43,219 nt of DNA, taken from contig JAPPHD010000044.1 in NCBI GenBank assembly GCA_028821125.1, positions 1-43,219 on the forward strand, in the 5' to 3' direction. Position numbers and translations under genes: made by a program. The first letter of the stretch is position 1. Each line of letters starts with the position of its first letter. This document shows, one piece after another, positions 9,169 to 17,999 of the stretch. The notes under the pieces are model-generated. The model saw only the letters and a list, made by a program, of their open reading frames with translations, was not told the origin of the DNA and did not search any database. This DNA is from Gammaproteobacteria bacterium (GTDB lineage Bacteria > Pseudomonadota > Gammaproteobacteria > Pseudomonadales > Azotimanducaceae).

Positions 9169-9277
9169 GAGTTCGTATGCGGCGCTTCCCTTTCGGCGCG
9201 TTAAGCTCGTCCGAACGCCTTGCGTACTGCTGGACAATGTGGCCGTGCGCCGAAAGGGAAGCGCCGCATGCGAACTC
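9169..9277. repeat. 31-bp inverted repeat with 47-base loop
   Basis: The arm 9169-9199 is complementary to 9247-9277 at 30 of 31 positions. The 47-base loop contains no open frame of note. It lies in the 280-base space between aroE and the cytochrome-oxidase assembly gene. It is too long for an ordinary terminator and lacks a T tract; a MITE-like palindrome or a bidirectional stem-loop repeat is more likely. The rest of this gap is AT-rich just before 9346 and probably holds the promoter of the downstream genes. Confidence 0.85.
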
Positions 9278-9345
9278 GCTCCTGAGACGGACGATATTAT
9301 GTCAAATAACTTTTTCTTTAAAATCAAAGAATTAAGTTTTGTTCA

Positions 9346-9900
9346 ATGAAAGTTGACGAAAAGGTCGCAAAAAGAAACCGGCCACAGGTGATCATCATGG
9401 CGGTGGCCTTTCCGCTGCTTGCCGCCTTCGGGGTTTACAGCCTGGTCTTCCTGGCGGAGCGCGACAGCCTGCTGGATACGACCAATCGGGGTGAGTTCGT
9501 CGACCCGCCGTTGCTGGCCCGGGAACTTGCCCTCGGTGACGGTTCCGGAATGCCGGTGGATGGTAGCGGCACCTGGTGGGTCTGGCTGGTCACCGGGGGT
9601 TGTGCGGCGTCCTGTGAACGGTCTTTGCAGGAAATGGGAAATTTGCAAGAGCGGTTGTACAGGCATGGGGACAGGATACGCCAGGCCCTGGTCATGCCGC
9701 CGGAAGCGGAGCCGCTGCCACCGCCCGGCCGTTATCCACAGGTTCTTCGTTTCACCAGCGACGGTGAGAAGGCCCTCGACGGCGGAATCTACCTGGTCGA
9801 CCCGGCGGGCAACGTGGTCTTGAGATACCCCGCCGATTCACCGGCGCAGCCTATCCTGGAGGATCTGGCGCGCCTGCTGGAGTTGCCTGAAGATGAGTGA
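9346..9900 (+). CDS. cytochrome-oxidase-associated membrane protein (SCO1-like)
   Basis: The 184-residue product has a short cytoplasmic N-terminus, one membrane helix at about residues 14-36, and a periplasmic domain with a thioredoxin-like look: WWVWLVTGGCAASCERSL contains a CAASC pair in the place of the copper-binding CxxxC of SCO proteins, and the C-terminal segment GGIYLVDPAGNVVLRYP resembles the SCO/thioredoxin end strand. In Pseudomonas-type gene order a protein of this kind lies between SURF1 and ctaA, as it does here upstream of ctaA; SURF1 and the cox structural genes are not in the window. A role in oxidase assembly is inferred from context. The start has no strong ribosome binding site. 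Confidence 0.75.
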   Translation: MKVDEKVAKRNRPQVIIMAVAFPLLAAFGVYSLVFLAERDSLLDTTNRGEFVDPPLLARELALGDGSGMPVDGSGTWWVWLVTGGCAASCERSLQEMGNLQERLYRHGDRIRQALVMPPEAEPLPPPGRYPQVLRFTSDGEKALDGGIYLVDPAGNVVLRYPADSPAQPILEDLARLLELPEDE

Positions 9901-9996
9901 CGCGCCGCGCCCGGAACCGGTTGACCGCCGCCTCGACGGCCCGTCCGACACCGCCGGCGCAACGGGCGCAAAGCCAAGTTGAAAGCGCAATCCACG

Positions 9997-10959
9997 ATGA
10001 TGAAGACAGTACTGGCCGGCATCGCCCTGGCGGTGGTCGTGGTCGTGCTCGGCGCGTTCACCCGCCTGGTGGATGCGGGTCTCGGCTGCCCGGACTGGCC
10101 GGGTTGCTATGGCCATCTGGCCATCCCCCAGACGGCGGAGGAAATACGTGCCGCCGAAGCGCTTTACCCGGATTCGCCTGTGGAAGCGGACAAGGCCTGG
10201 ACGGAAATGATCCATCGGTACGCCGCCAGCGCACTCGGGCTGCTGATTCTGATCGTTGCGGCGCAGGCTTACCGGTTGCGGCCCCACGCACCGCTGAAGC
10301 TGGCCATTGGGCTGGCGCTGCTGGTGATGCTCCAGGGCGCATTCGGAGCCTGGACGGTAACGCTGAAACTTTGGCCGCAGGTGGTGACCGCGCACCTTCT
10401 GGGCGGGTTTGCGACCCTGGGCCTGCTCTGGCTTCTGGCCCTGCGCCTGGGCCTGTGCGGGGGGCTTGACGTTCCCGCGCGTCACTTGCGGCTCGGGTTG
10501 GCCGCCCTCCTGGTGCTGGTATTGCAGGTTGCCCTCGGGGGCTGGGTAACATCGAATTACGCCGCGCTTGCCTGTCCCGACTTTCCGACCTGCCACGGCG
10601 CCTGGGCGCCGCCCATGGATCTGGCTGAGGGTTTCAATATCTTCCAGTCCGTGGGCCCCAATTACCTGGGCGGCATCATGGACAACGAAGCGCGCATCGC
10701 CATACAGATCGCCCATCGGCTGGGCGCCGTCGCCGTGCTGCTGGTGACGGGATGGCTGGGCTGGCGGCTGCTGGCTTCCGGGAGCCCGCTCGGCACCTGG
10801 CTGTTGGGGGCGCTGGCGCTGCAACTGTCGCTCGGCATCGCCAATGTGCTGCTGGTTCTGCCGCTGTGGGTCGCGGTTTCGCACAATGCCGGCGGCGCGC
10901 TCTTGTTGCTGGTTCTGGTTACAGTAAACTATCGCGCTTTTCGGGGGACCGGCTCTTGA
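9997..10959 (+). CDS. ctaA: heme A synthase CtaA (COX15 type)
   Basis: CtaA oxidises the C8 methyl of heme O to give heme A for aa3-type cytochrome oxidases. The hydrophobic product has about eight membrane helices with conserved features of the COX15 group: GAFTRLVDAGLGCPDWPGCYG near the N-terminus, IHRYAASALG with heme-ligand His, TAHLLGG, GGWVTSNYAALACPDFPTCHG and IAHRLGAVAV. The two CPDWPxC/CPDFPTC loops are mirrored in the two halves, as expected from internal duplication. The frame opens with a TTG at 9979; the double ATG at 9997 is a more natural start. Coupled to ctaB by a TTGA overlap. Confidence 0.94.
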   Translation: MMKTVLAGIALAVVVVVLGAFTRLVDAGLGCPDWPGCYGHLAIPQTAEEIRAAEALYPDSPVEADKAWTEMIHRYAASALGLLILIVAAQAYRLRPHAPLKLAIGLALLVMLQGAFGAWTVTLKLWPQVVTAHLLGGFATLGLLWLLALRLGLCGGLDVPARHLRLGLAALLVLVLQVALGGWVTSNYAALACPDFPTCHGAWAPPMDLAEGFNIFQSVGPNYLGGIMDNEARIAIQIAHRLGAVAVLLVTGWLGWRLLASGSPLGTWLLGALALQLSLGIANVLLVLPLWVAVSHNAGGALLLLVLVTVNYRAFRGTGS

Positions 10960-11855
10960 ACGAGATCGCCTATCCGGTCGCGTCCTGGCGCGATTACGTG
11001 GAGATGTGCAAGCCGCGCGTGGTGCTGCTCATGCTTGTCTGCGCGGTCGTCGGCATGTTCCTCGCAACGCCGGGCATGGTGCCGCTCGATGTGCTGGTGC
11101 TCGGCACCCTGGGCATCGGCCTGGTCGCGGCATCCGCGGCCGTGGTCAACCACATCGCCGATGCCGAGATCGATGCGCGCATGGCGCGTACCCAGCGGCG
11201 CCCGGTGGCCACGGGAAGGGTCGGAATCCTCAACGGGCTGCTGTTCTCGGCGGTGCTGGGGGTAACGGGCATGGCGGTTCTGTTCCTGTGGATCAACCCG
11301 CTGACCGCATGGCTCAACCTGGCGTCCTGGGTGGGCTACGGGCTGGTCTACACCCTGTTTCTCAAACGTGCCACGCCCCAGAACATCGTCATCGGCGGCC
11401 TTTTCGGGGCGGCGCCGCCGCTGTTCGGGTGGACGGCCGTGACCGGCGCGGTGGAACCCGGCGGGCTGCTGCTGGTGCTGATCATCTTCGCCTGGACCCC
11501 GCCGCATTTCTGGGCCCTGGCGCTCGACCGCAAGGAAGACTACGAAACCGTGGGCATTCCGATGCTGCCGGTGACCCATGGGGAGCCCGCGACCCGGCGG
11601 CATATCCTGTTCTATACGCTGATCCTCATTGCCTCCAGCCTGGCGCCGGTGGCCATCGGCATGAGCGGCTGGCTGTACCTGGCCGCGGCTCTGGCGCTCG
11701 GCGGCGGCTTCCTCTACTGGTCGGTCGTGCTGCTCGTGAACCGGAGCCGCACCGCGCCCATTCGTACGTTCCGCTACTCCATCGCCTACCTGTTCGCCCT
11801 CTTCGTCTTCCTGCTGCTCGACCACTACTGGTTTGCCGCTGTCTGGAGCGGCTAG
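10956..11855 (+). CDS. ctaB: protoheme IX farnesyltransferase (heme O synthase)
   Basis: CtaB (CyoE) farnesylates protoheme to heme O, the substrate of CtaA. The 299-residue membrane protein belongs to the UbiA prenyltransferase family, with two Asp-rich motifs: NHIADAEIDARMARTQRRP (equivalent to NxxxDxxxD) and LDRKEDYETVGIPMLPV. The TTG at 10956 overlaps the ctaA stop and is preceded by GGGGGAC, so this start is preferred over earlier in-frame codons lying inside ctaA. The ctaA-ctaB pair makes heme A, implying an aa3 or similar oxidase elsewhere in the genome. Confidence 0.95.
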   Translation: MNEIAYPVASWRDYVEMCKPRVVLLMLVCAVVGMFLATPGMVPLDVLVLGTLGIGLVAASAAVVNHIADAEIDARMARTQRRPVATGRVGILNGLLFSAVLGVTGMAVLFLWINPLTAWLNLASWVGYGLVYTLFLKRATPQNIVIGGLFGAAPPLFGWTAVTGAVEPGGLLLVLIIFAWTPPHFWALALDRKEDYETVGIPMLPVTHGEPATRRHILFYTLILIASSLAPVAIGMSGWLYLAAALALGGGFLYWSVVLLVNRSRTAPIRTFRYSIAYLFALFVFLLLDHYWFAAVWSG

Positions 11856-11878
11856 GCCGGGCTAAGCACCGATTCGCA

Positions 11879-13285
11879 ATGAGTTCTTCCGAAGGCGCCG
11901 CGACGGGGGTATCGGGCGTACCGCGGATGGCGGCCGGTCCGTCGGAGCCGCGAGGTAGCCACGATGAAGACCTGGCGGGCCGCTATGCCCGTGTGCGGGG
12001 GCAATCCGAGGCGCTGTGCGAGCCGCTCGCCATCGAGGACTACGGCGTACAGCCCATGGACGACGCCAGCCCGCCCAAGTGGCACCTGGCGCACACCACC
12101 TGGTTCTTCGAGACCTTCCTCCTCAAGGAATTCGCAACGGACTACCAGGCTTTCGACGACCGCTATGAGGTACTGTTCAACTCCTACTACAACGGCATCG
12201 GCAATCCCTATCCGCGGCCGAGGCGCGGTTTCCTGTCGCGGCCCACGGTCGGCGAGGTCTACGACTACCGGGCCCATGTCGACAATGCGATAGCGGGCCT
12301 CGTGACCCGCGAAGACGGCGAGATCCGCCAGCGCATCGAACTGGGCCTGAATCATGAGCAGCAGCACCAGGAGCTGATGCTCACCGATCTCAAGTACAAC
12401 CTGGGGCTGAACCCGCTGAAACCCGCCTATCGACAGGACCTCGACCGCGAAGCCGGCGGGTCAGGGCCGCTGAAGTTCGACGACTACCCGGGCGGAATCC
12501 TGTCGGTGGGCGCGGGGGGGCCGTTCTGCTTCGACAACGAACTGCCGCGCCACCGGGTGCTGCTGGAGCCCTTCGCCCTGGCCGGCCGGCTGGTGACCAA
12601 CGCCGAGTTCCTGGAGTTCATGGAAGACGGCGGCTACGAATCCCCCGCACTCTGGTTGTCTGACGGCTGGGCCGCGGTTTGCGCCAACGGCTGGAAATCC
12701 CCTCTTTATTGGCGTAGCCAAGAAACGCGTAGCCAAGAAACGCGCCGCCAAGAAACGCGCAACCAGGACGGGCGCAACCAGGACGGCGGCTGGCTCGAGT
12801 ACCGCCTGGGCGGCGAGCGCCCGCTGGTTCCTGACGATCCCGTGGTGCACGTCAGCGCCTACGAGGCCGATGCCTATGCCCGCTGGGCGGGTTGCCGGCT
12901 TCCCACCGAGTTCGAATGGGAATCGGCCGCCGCACCGCAGGATCCGCGGGCGGGGAATTTTGCGGACGACCGGAGGCTTCACCCGGCGAGTGTCGAATGG
13001 CGCGGACGAGAGGGCGTTCAGCGCCGTGAAACCGGAGCGGGGAACCAGTTCTACGGCGACGCCTGGGAATGGACGTCCAGTGCCTACGGCCCCTATCCGG
13101 GCTACCGGACGCCGCCGGGCGCCCTCGGCGAATACAACGGCAAGTTCATGAGCAACCAGCTCGTGCTGCGCGGCGGGTCCTGCGCCACGCCCCGGGGGCA
13201 TGTGCGGGCCAGCTACCGGAACTTCTTCTACCCGCCGCACCGGTGGCAGTTCTCGGGCATCAGGCTCGCAAGAGACTTGGCATAG
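11879..13285 (+). CDS. egtB: ergothioneine synthase EgtB (hercynine oxygenase)
   Basis: EgtB is a non-heme iron enzyme that couples hercynine with gamma-glutamylcysteine or cysteine, forming the sulfoxide precursor of ergothioneine. The 468-residue product has an N-terminal DinB-like domain with the probable iron ligands His72 (in WHLAHTTWFFE), His159 and His163 (in LNHEQQHQELM), and a C-terminal formylglycine-generating/sulfatase-modifying domain ending GGSCATPRGHVRASYRNFF and FSGIRLARDL. Residues 279-303 are an inserted run of five RxQ-type pentapeptides in a surface loop between the domains. egtD follows after eight bases; egtA, egtC and egtE are absent here, which is common outside actinobacteria. 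Confidence 0.94.
   Translation: MSSSEGAATGVSGVPRMAAGPSEPRGSHDEDLAGRYARVRGQSEALCEPLAIEDYGVQPMDDASPPKWHLAHTTWFFETFLLKEFATDYQAFDDRYEVLFNSYYNGIGNPYPRPRRGFLSRPTVGEVYDYRAHVDNAIAGLVTREDGEIRQRIELGLNHEQQHQELMLTDLKYNLGLNPLKPAYRQDLDREAGGSGPLKFDDYPGGILSVGAGGPFCFDNELPRHRVLLEPFALAGRLVTNAEFLEFMEDGGYESPALWLSDGWAAVCANGWKSPLYWRSQETRSQETRRQETRNQDGRNQDGGWLEYRLGGERPLVPDDPVVHVSAYEADAYARWAGCRLPTEFEWESAAAPQDPRAGNFADDRRLHPASVEWRGREGVQRRETGAGNQFYGDAWEWTSSAYGPYPGYRTPPGALGEYNGKFMSNQLVLRGGSCATPRGHVRASYRNFFYPPHRWQFSGIRLARDLA
12713..12787 (+). repeat. five tandem 15-bp units inside egtB
   Basis: Five 15-base units in frame encode RSQET, RSQET, RRQET, RNQDG, RNQDG. The first two are identical in DNA, the third differs slightly, and the last two form a second subtype. 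The number of units is a multiple of three bases, so the egtB frame is kept. The insertion lies between the metal-binding domain and the C-terminal fold, at a loop where other EgtB proteins have only a few residues (family knowledge). Confidence 0.9.
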
Positions 13286-13293
13286 CTCCGGAG

Positions 13294-14253
13294 ATGGCTG
13301 CCGCGGCCTACCAGTTCTTCGATCTCAAGCCACCGCCGGCGGATATGCTGCGCGAGGTGCTCCATGGCCTCACCAGCGAGCCGAAAACCATCGCGCCGAA
13401 GTATTTCTACGACGAGCGCGGTTCGGCGCTCTTCGAGGCCATCACCCGCCTGCCGGAGTACTACCTGACCCGCACGGAACTGAGGCTGTTCGACCGCTGC
13501 CTGGGTGAGGTGCGCGATGCCATCGGCGCGGGCGGTTGTGTCGTGGAATACGGCGCGGGTTCGAGCCTGAAGATCCGCCGGCTGCTGGAGGCGGTGCGAC
13601 CGGAGGCCTACCTGCCCGTCGATATCTCACAGCGCCATCTGGAGCGCACGGCGGCGGCGCTCCACGCCGACTTTCCGTGGCTGAAGGTCTACCCGACCTG
13701 TGCCGACCTGACCGAACCGCTCGAGCTGCCCGATGTGGTTGCCGGCTTTCACAAGATAGGCTTCTACCCCGGATCCAGCATCGGTAATTTCGAGCCCCAT
13801 GAGGCCCGGTGCTTCCTTGGCAACGTCGCGGTGTCACTGGGCGCGGGCGCACACTTGTTGATCGGCGTCGACCGCAAGAAAGAGCGGGCCGTCCTCGAGG
13901 CGGCCTACAACGATGCCGCGGGCGTCACCTCGGAATTCAACCTGAACGTGCTCAACCATTTGAACGACGAGTTGAACGCGGATTTCAATCCGGGCGCCTT
14001 CCGCCACAAGGCTTACTACAACGAACGCCACGGCTGTATCCAGATGTTCCTGGAAAGCGTGGAGGACCAGACGGTGCGGTTGAACGGCGCAGCGATCGAG
14101 CTCGCCCGGGGAGAGACCATTCACACCGAGAATTCGTACAAGTACGATCTCGAGGAATTCAAGGCGCTGGCCGCTGCCGGCGGTTTCACCTGCACTGCGG
14201 CGTGGACGGACCCGGACGAATATTTTGCGCTGTTTCTGCTGCAAGTAGAGTAA
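13294..14253 (+). CDS. egtD: histidine N-alpha-methyltransferase EgtD
   Basis: EgtD trimethylates histidine to hercynine, the EgtB substrate. The 319-residue product matches the family length and has the SAM-binding segment VVEYGAGSSLKIRRLLEA, the preceding IAPKYFYDERGSALFEAIT and LPEYYLTRTE motifs, and FYPGSSIGNFEP. The ATG at 13294 is preceded by CCGGAG and lies eight bases after egtB, so the two form one transcription unit. The frame continues upstream into egtB, but those codons are egtB shadow. The gene ends directly at a repeat cluster. Confidence 0.95.
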   Translation: MAAAAYQFFDLKPPPADMLREVLHGLTSEPKTIAPKYFYDERGSALFEAITRLPEYYLTRTELRLFDRCLGEVRDAIGAGGCVVEYGAGSSLKIRRLLEAVRPEAYLPVDISQRHLERTAAALHADFPWLKVYPTCADLTEPLELPDVVAGFHKIGFYPGSSIGNFEPHEARCFLGNVAVSLGAGAHLLIGVDRKKERAVLEAAYNDAAGVTSEFNLNVLNHLNDELNADFNPGAFRHKAYYNERHGCIQMFLESVEDQTVRLNGAAIELARGETIHTENSYKYDLEEFKALAAAGGFTCTAAWTDPDEYFALFLLQVE

Positions 14254-14338
14254 TTGGGGTCAGAGTAAAAGTTGATGGGACAGTTTTCACTCTGACCCCA
14301 AATGTTGCTGACCCCAATTGGTTTTTGCTCTGACCCCG
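14254..14338. repeat. GGGGTCAGAGT repeat cluster between convergent genes
   Basis: TTGGGGTCAGAGT at 14254-14266 is perfectly complementary to 14289-14301. Two more CTGACCCC units follow at about 14309-14316 and 14329-14336. The cluster fills the entire space between egtD and the convergent flavoprotein gene. This motif is familiar from gammaproteobacterial genomes, where it accompanies REP-type elements and REP-associated tyrosine transposases; no transposase is present here. With neighbouring T-runs it may end transcription from both sides. Confidence 0.8.
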
Positions 14339-14350
14339 AATATTGTTTTT

Positions 14351-16282
14351 TCAGAGAGAGCGCGCCGCCAGGTGTGCGGTGGCGATCGCTCCGGGCAGGA
14401 AGCCCGGTGAGGCTGCATCGCCCACCACTTCCGTTCGACAGCTCAGGCGGGTGAACTCCTCGATCTGCCCCTGATCGGGACCGCGGTCGGTAACCATCAC
14501 CAGGGTTTCTGCATCCACCTCCAGGTCCGGCCATCCGGCCCTGGAGGAAACCACGGCCGTGTCGGTCCCGACCGAAGCGAGGCTTGCCTGGGTCAGCAAT
14601 GTGAAGCGGCCGGTCGCCTGCAGGCGCTCCATGGCGGGAACCCCGACGCCGATGGCCATCATCTGAGGCGTAAAACTGGCAAGGCTGGTGACGAACGTGA
14701 CGTCTGCGCCCTGTTCCAGCAGGAATTCCGCGGCGCCGATGGCCTCGTATCCACCGACCTCGTCGAGAACCAGGGCGCTGCCCCGAACCTGGTTGTAACC
14801 GCCGATCAAGAGTTCCGGCGCGGTTACCCCGCGCCCCGGCACGGCCCCCGGCGGCAGTTCCGCAACTGTTGGCCGGGCGCCCACGGCCACGATGACGGCG
14901 TCGGGTTGCATGACGTCGATATCGCCCGCCGACACTCGCGCCCCGAGATGTACTTCGACGCCGAGACGTTCCATCTCATCGCTCAGCCAATCCGCGATCT
15001 CTCCGATTGAGCGGTGCTTCGGCGCCAGCCGGGCGGCGCGCAGCGTGCCGCCCAGGGACGGGGCGGCTTCGAAAAGGCTCACCCGGTGACCGCGCAGGGC
15101 TGCGACCCGGGCCGCTTCCATGCCGGCCGGCCCGCCGCCCACCACGACGATGTGCCCGGGTTTATCGGCCGGTTCGATCAACTCCTCGGCAAGCCTGAGT
15201 TCCTGTCCGGCGGCGACGTTGACCGCGCAGCCGACCCGGCCCTTGTTCAGGCCCCCCACGCATCCCTGATTGCAGCCGATGCAGGGGCGCACTTCCCGAA
15301 CCCGGCCGGATGCGGTCTTGCGCACGAGGTCCGGGTCGGCGATGTGGGCGCGGGTCATGCCGACCAGGTCCGCCTTGCCGGCTTCGATGAGGGCATCGGC
15401 CTGGGCCAGCGTGGTAAAGCGGCCGGTGACGATGGTAGGCAGGGTCGTGAGCGCCGTGACCTGCTCGCTGAACGGGATCTCGTAGCCCGCCTCCTCGTGC
15501 ATGGCGGCGATGATCTTGTGGCTGTTCAGGGAGCTGCCATGGGAGACGTTGAGGTAGTCGATGATGCCCTCTTCAAGGACGCGGTTGACGATCTCGACGT
15601 GCTCGGCCACGTTCAGCCCGCCCGGCAGGTTGTGCGGCCCGACCCGGGTGCCGACCACGAAGTCGTCGCCGACCGCTTCCCGCACGGCCCGCAACACTTC
15701 CAGGTAGAAGCGCATCCGGTTCTCGAACGCACCGCCATACTCGTCTTCGCGCCGGTTATGGCGTACGGAGATGAACTGCTGCAACAGGAAATCGTGGGCG
15801 CAGTGCACCTCGACGCCATGCAGTCCTCCGGCCTTGACCCGCGCGGCTGCCGCTGCGAACGCGGCCGTCACCTCTGCGATTTCGTCCACCGACATGGCGT
15901 GGGCCAGCATGGGCGAGCCGGGCACCGGCTTCTCGGAAGCGGACCACGGCCGCTGCCAGGGCGCCCCTCCGTACACTCCCATGTGGTTGATCTGCGCAAA
16001 CACCCGCATGCCGTGCAACGATGCCTGTTCCATGAGTTTCTCGTAGCGCGGCACGATGGTGTCGTTCCAGGCGTGCAGGGTCATCGGGCCGCTCCAGTGG
16101 ACGCTGGCCGCTTCGAGGATGGAAAGCCCGACGCCGCCCCGGGCCCGGGCGATGTGATAGGCGATCAGGTCGTCGGAGAGGTCGCCATAGCCCATGCTGG
16201 TGCCATGGGCGGTGCGGACAACCCGGTTTTTGACGTCAACGCCGCCGATTCGAACGGGGCTCAGAACCTGCTCGAGCGCCAA
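14351..16282 (-). CDS. NADH:flavin oxidoreductase, 2,4-dienoyl-CoA reductase type
   Basis: This 643-residue protein has the modular layout of the FadH/trimethylamine dehydrogenase/BaiCD group: an old-yellow-enzyme barrel (residues 1-330) that binds FMN, a 4Fe-4S cluster ligated by Cys334, Cys337, Cys341 and Cys352 (CIGCNQGC...GC), and a C-terminal FAD/NAD(P)H domain with VVVGGGPAGMEAARVAALRG at 379-398. Such enzymes reduce conjugated double bonds of CoA esters or ring enones. The barrel contains GVEVHCAHDFLLQQFIS and HNRREDEYGG, where family members carry substrate and flavin contacts. The substrate is unknown; the local catabolic genes suggest an unsaturated or steroid-like compound. Same strand as the MFS gene 96 bases upstream. 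Confidence 0.85.
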   Translation of the reverse strand: MALEQVLSPVRIGGVDVKNRVVRTAHGTSMGYGDLSDDLIAYHIARARGGVGLSILEAASVHWSGPMTLHAWNDTIVPRYEKLMEQASLHGMRVFAQINHMGVYGGAPWQRPWSASEKPVPGSPMLAHAMSVDEIAEVTAAFAAAAARVKAGGLHGVEVHCAHDFLLQQFISVRHNRREDEYGGAFENRMRFYLEVLRAVREAVGDDFVVGTRVGPHNLPGGLNVAEHVEIVNRVLEEGIIDYLNVSHGSSLNSHKIIAAMHEEAGYEIPFSEQVTALTTLPTIVTGRFTTLAQADALIEAGKADLVGMTRAHIADPDLVRKTASGRVREVRPCIGCNQGCVGGLNKGRVGCAVNVAAGQELRLAEELIEPADKPGHIVVVGGGPAGMEAARVAALRGHRVSLFEAAPSLGGTLRAARLAPKHRSIGEIADWLSDEMERLGVEVHLGARVSAGDIDVMQPDAVIVAVGARPTVAELPPGAVPGRGVTAPELLIGGYNQVRGSALVLDEVGGYEAIGAAEFLLEQGADVTFVTSLASFTPQMMAIGVGVPAMERLQATGRFTLLTQASLASVGTDTAVVSSRAGWPDLEVDAETLVMVTDRGPDQGQIEEFTRLSCRTEVVGDAASPGFLPGAIATAHLAARSL

Positions 16283-16378
16283 ATCGGGTACTCCCCGGTC
16301 AAAAGTTCTTGGTGGGATGTGGTTGCCTGCCGGTCAATTGGCACGATCGGGCCCGGCTCACGGCAGGTCTGTTTGCCA

Positions 16379-17965
16379 CTACGGCGCCGCAGCGGGAGAT
16401 TCGACTTTGGCCAGTTCGACCCGCCTGGCCTCGTCTCCGGGGAGGTATCGCATTGCCAGGGTGAGCAACGCCAGGCTGGCGGCGAACATGATGAGCGACC
16501 ACAACATGGCGTTGCGCAACGCGGCGCCGTCGCTCAGGCCTGTAGCCATGTAGACGTCGCTGATCTGCCCGATCATGAAAGGCCCCAGGGCCAGGCCAAT
16601 GAATGTGAGCATCAGGATGTAGTAGGCGGATGCCGTCGCCCGCATCCTCGGCATCACGAGGTCGTTCACGGTGCTCGCCGCGGCGCCCAGCCACATGGGC
16701 GCGGTGGTGCTGAACAGGAAACTGCAGAGATAGGCAATCCAGGCGTTGCCGGTCAGCAGGAAGAGGAGGCCCGAAGGAATCGAGAGGGCAATCGCGAACA
16801 CACCCACCCAGAGCCGTCCGTTGGCGGACTTCTGCCGCAACCGGTCCGCCAGGATGCCCCCCATGGTGACGCCCAGCAGTCCGCCGATGGCTGCACCCAG
16901 GCCGAGCAGCGTACCGGCTTCGGCCAGGTCGACGCCATGCACGCGCAGCATGAAAGGCGGCCCCCAGAACCCGACGCCGTAGGTGACGAAGGCGATGCAC
17001 GAGAATCCGGTGGTCATGGACACGAAAGCCCGGGAGCGGAACATCATGGAGAAAGTATCCGGATCGCGGATCTGCAGCGCCTGCATCCAGGAAACCGCCG
17101 CATAGACGCCGACGCCGAGAGCCGTCCATTGAATCGTGCTCGGCATGAGCATGTTGACGCCGTAGGCAAGTACCGCGATCGCCAGTGCGGCGATGAGGTT
17201 CAGGACCAAAGCGCGGGCGCCGCCGAGTTGCGCCAGGTTGTAAAGGGTGAACGGGGGGAGCACCGAGATCAGGGAGCGCAAGGTCTCGCGAGCCGGATGC
17301 GGTTCCGGCTCTGCGACCAGGCCTTCGCTCAGGCCGCGCACCGGTTCGCGCAGCGTCCATACCCAGACGGCGACCAGAAGCCCCGGCAACCCCACGGCCA
17401 TGAACGCCGCCTGCCAGCCCTGCAACCCGAAGGGCGCGAGCGCCGGATCGGGAAAAGCCTCTTTCCACGCATCGACGATCATGCCGCCAAGAAAGAGGCC
17501 AATGCCGGCGCCGATGTAGACGCCGCTCGAGTAGATCGCCAGCACCGTCGCCCTGACCCTGGGCGAGAAGTAATCGGAGAGCATGGAGAATGCGGCGGGG
17601 GAGGCGCTCGCCTCGCCGACGCCGACGCCGAAGCGGTAGGTGGCGAGCATCGCGAAACTGCGGGCCGTGCCGGACAGCGCCGTCATCAGGCTCCAGAACC
17701 CGAGTCCGATGGAAATCAGGCTCTTGCGCGTCCATACATCGGCCAGCTTGCCGAGCGGAATGCCGAAGACGGCATAGAAAACGGCGAAGGCCGTTCCGTA
17801 GAGGAAGCCGATGTCCGCATCGGAGATGCCGAGATCGGCCTTGATCTCCTCGGCCAGGATCGAAATGATCTGCCGGTCGATGAAGTTGAAAATGTAGACG
17901 ACCAGGAGCACGGCCAGGACATACCTGGAATACCTCCCCCCGACCTGGTCGGTGCCGCTGTTCAC
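16379..17965 (-). CDS. MFS transporter (spinster-like)
   Basis: The 528-residue hydrophobic protein has about twelve membrane helices and the MFS signature motif A in the loop after helix 2 (GKLADVWTRKSLISIG). The N-terminus reads LVVYIFNFIDRQIISILAEEIKADLG, as in the spinster-like group of proteobacterial transporters found beside catabolic genes. A long loop between helices 6 and 7 (around residues 200-240) explains the length. Substrate is not readable from sequence. It begins with GTG, 34 bases after hisG ends on the same strand, and precedes the flavoprotein reductase, so the three genes may be cotranscribed. Confidence 0.85.
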   Translation of the reverse strand: MNSGTDQVGGRYSRYVLAVLLVVYIFNFIDRQIISILAEEIKADLGISDADIGFLYGTAFAVFYAVFGIPLGKLADVWTRKSLISIGLGFWSLMTALSGTARSFAMLATYRFGVGVGEASASPAAFSMLSDYFSPRVRATVLAIYSSGVYIGAGIGLFLGGMIVDAWKEAFPDPALAPFGLQGWQAAFMAVGLPGLLVAVWVWTLREPVRGLSEGLVAEPEPHPARETLRSLISVLPPFTLYNLAQLGGARALVLNLIAALAIAVLAYGVNMLMPSTIQWTALGVGVYAAVSWMQALQIRDPDTFSMMFRSRAFVSMTTGFSCIAFVTYGVGFWGPPFMLRVHGVDLAEAGTLLGLGAAIGGLLGVTMGGILADRLRQKSANGRLWVGVFAIALSIPSGLLFLLTGNAWIAYLCSFLFSTTAPMWLGAAASTVNDLVMPRMRATASAYYILMLTFIGLALGPFMIGQISDVYMATGLSDGAALRNAMLWSLIMFAASLALLTLAMRYLPGDEARRVELAKVESPAAAP

Positions 17966-17999
17966 GCCGGCGCGCTCCGGTTCATGGATGCCGCCGGCC

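Noticed and set aside
12713-12787. CRISPR-like repeats
   Set aside because: Contiguous 15-bp units without spacers, inside a gene and in frame.
14351-16282. IpdC of the HIP pathway
   Set aside because: IpdC is a nitronate-monooxygenase-like enzyme; this is a three-domain Fe-S flavoprotein of the FadH type.
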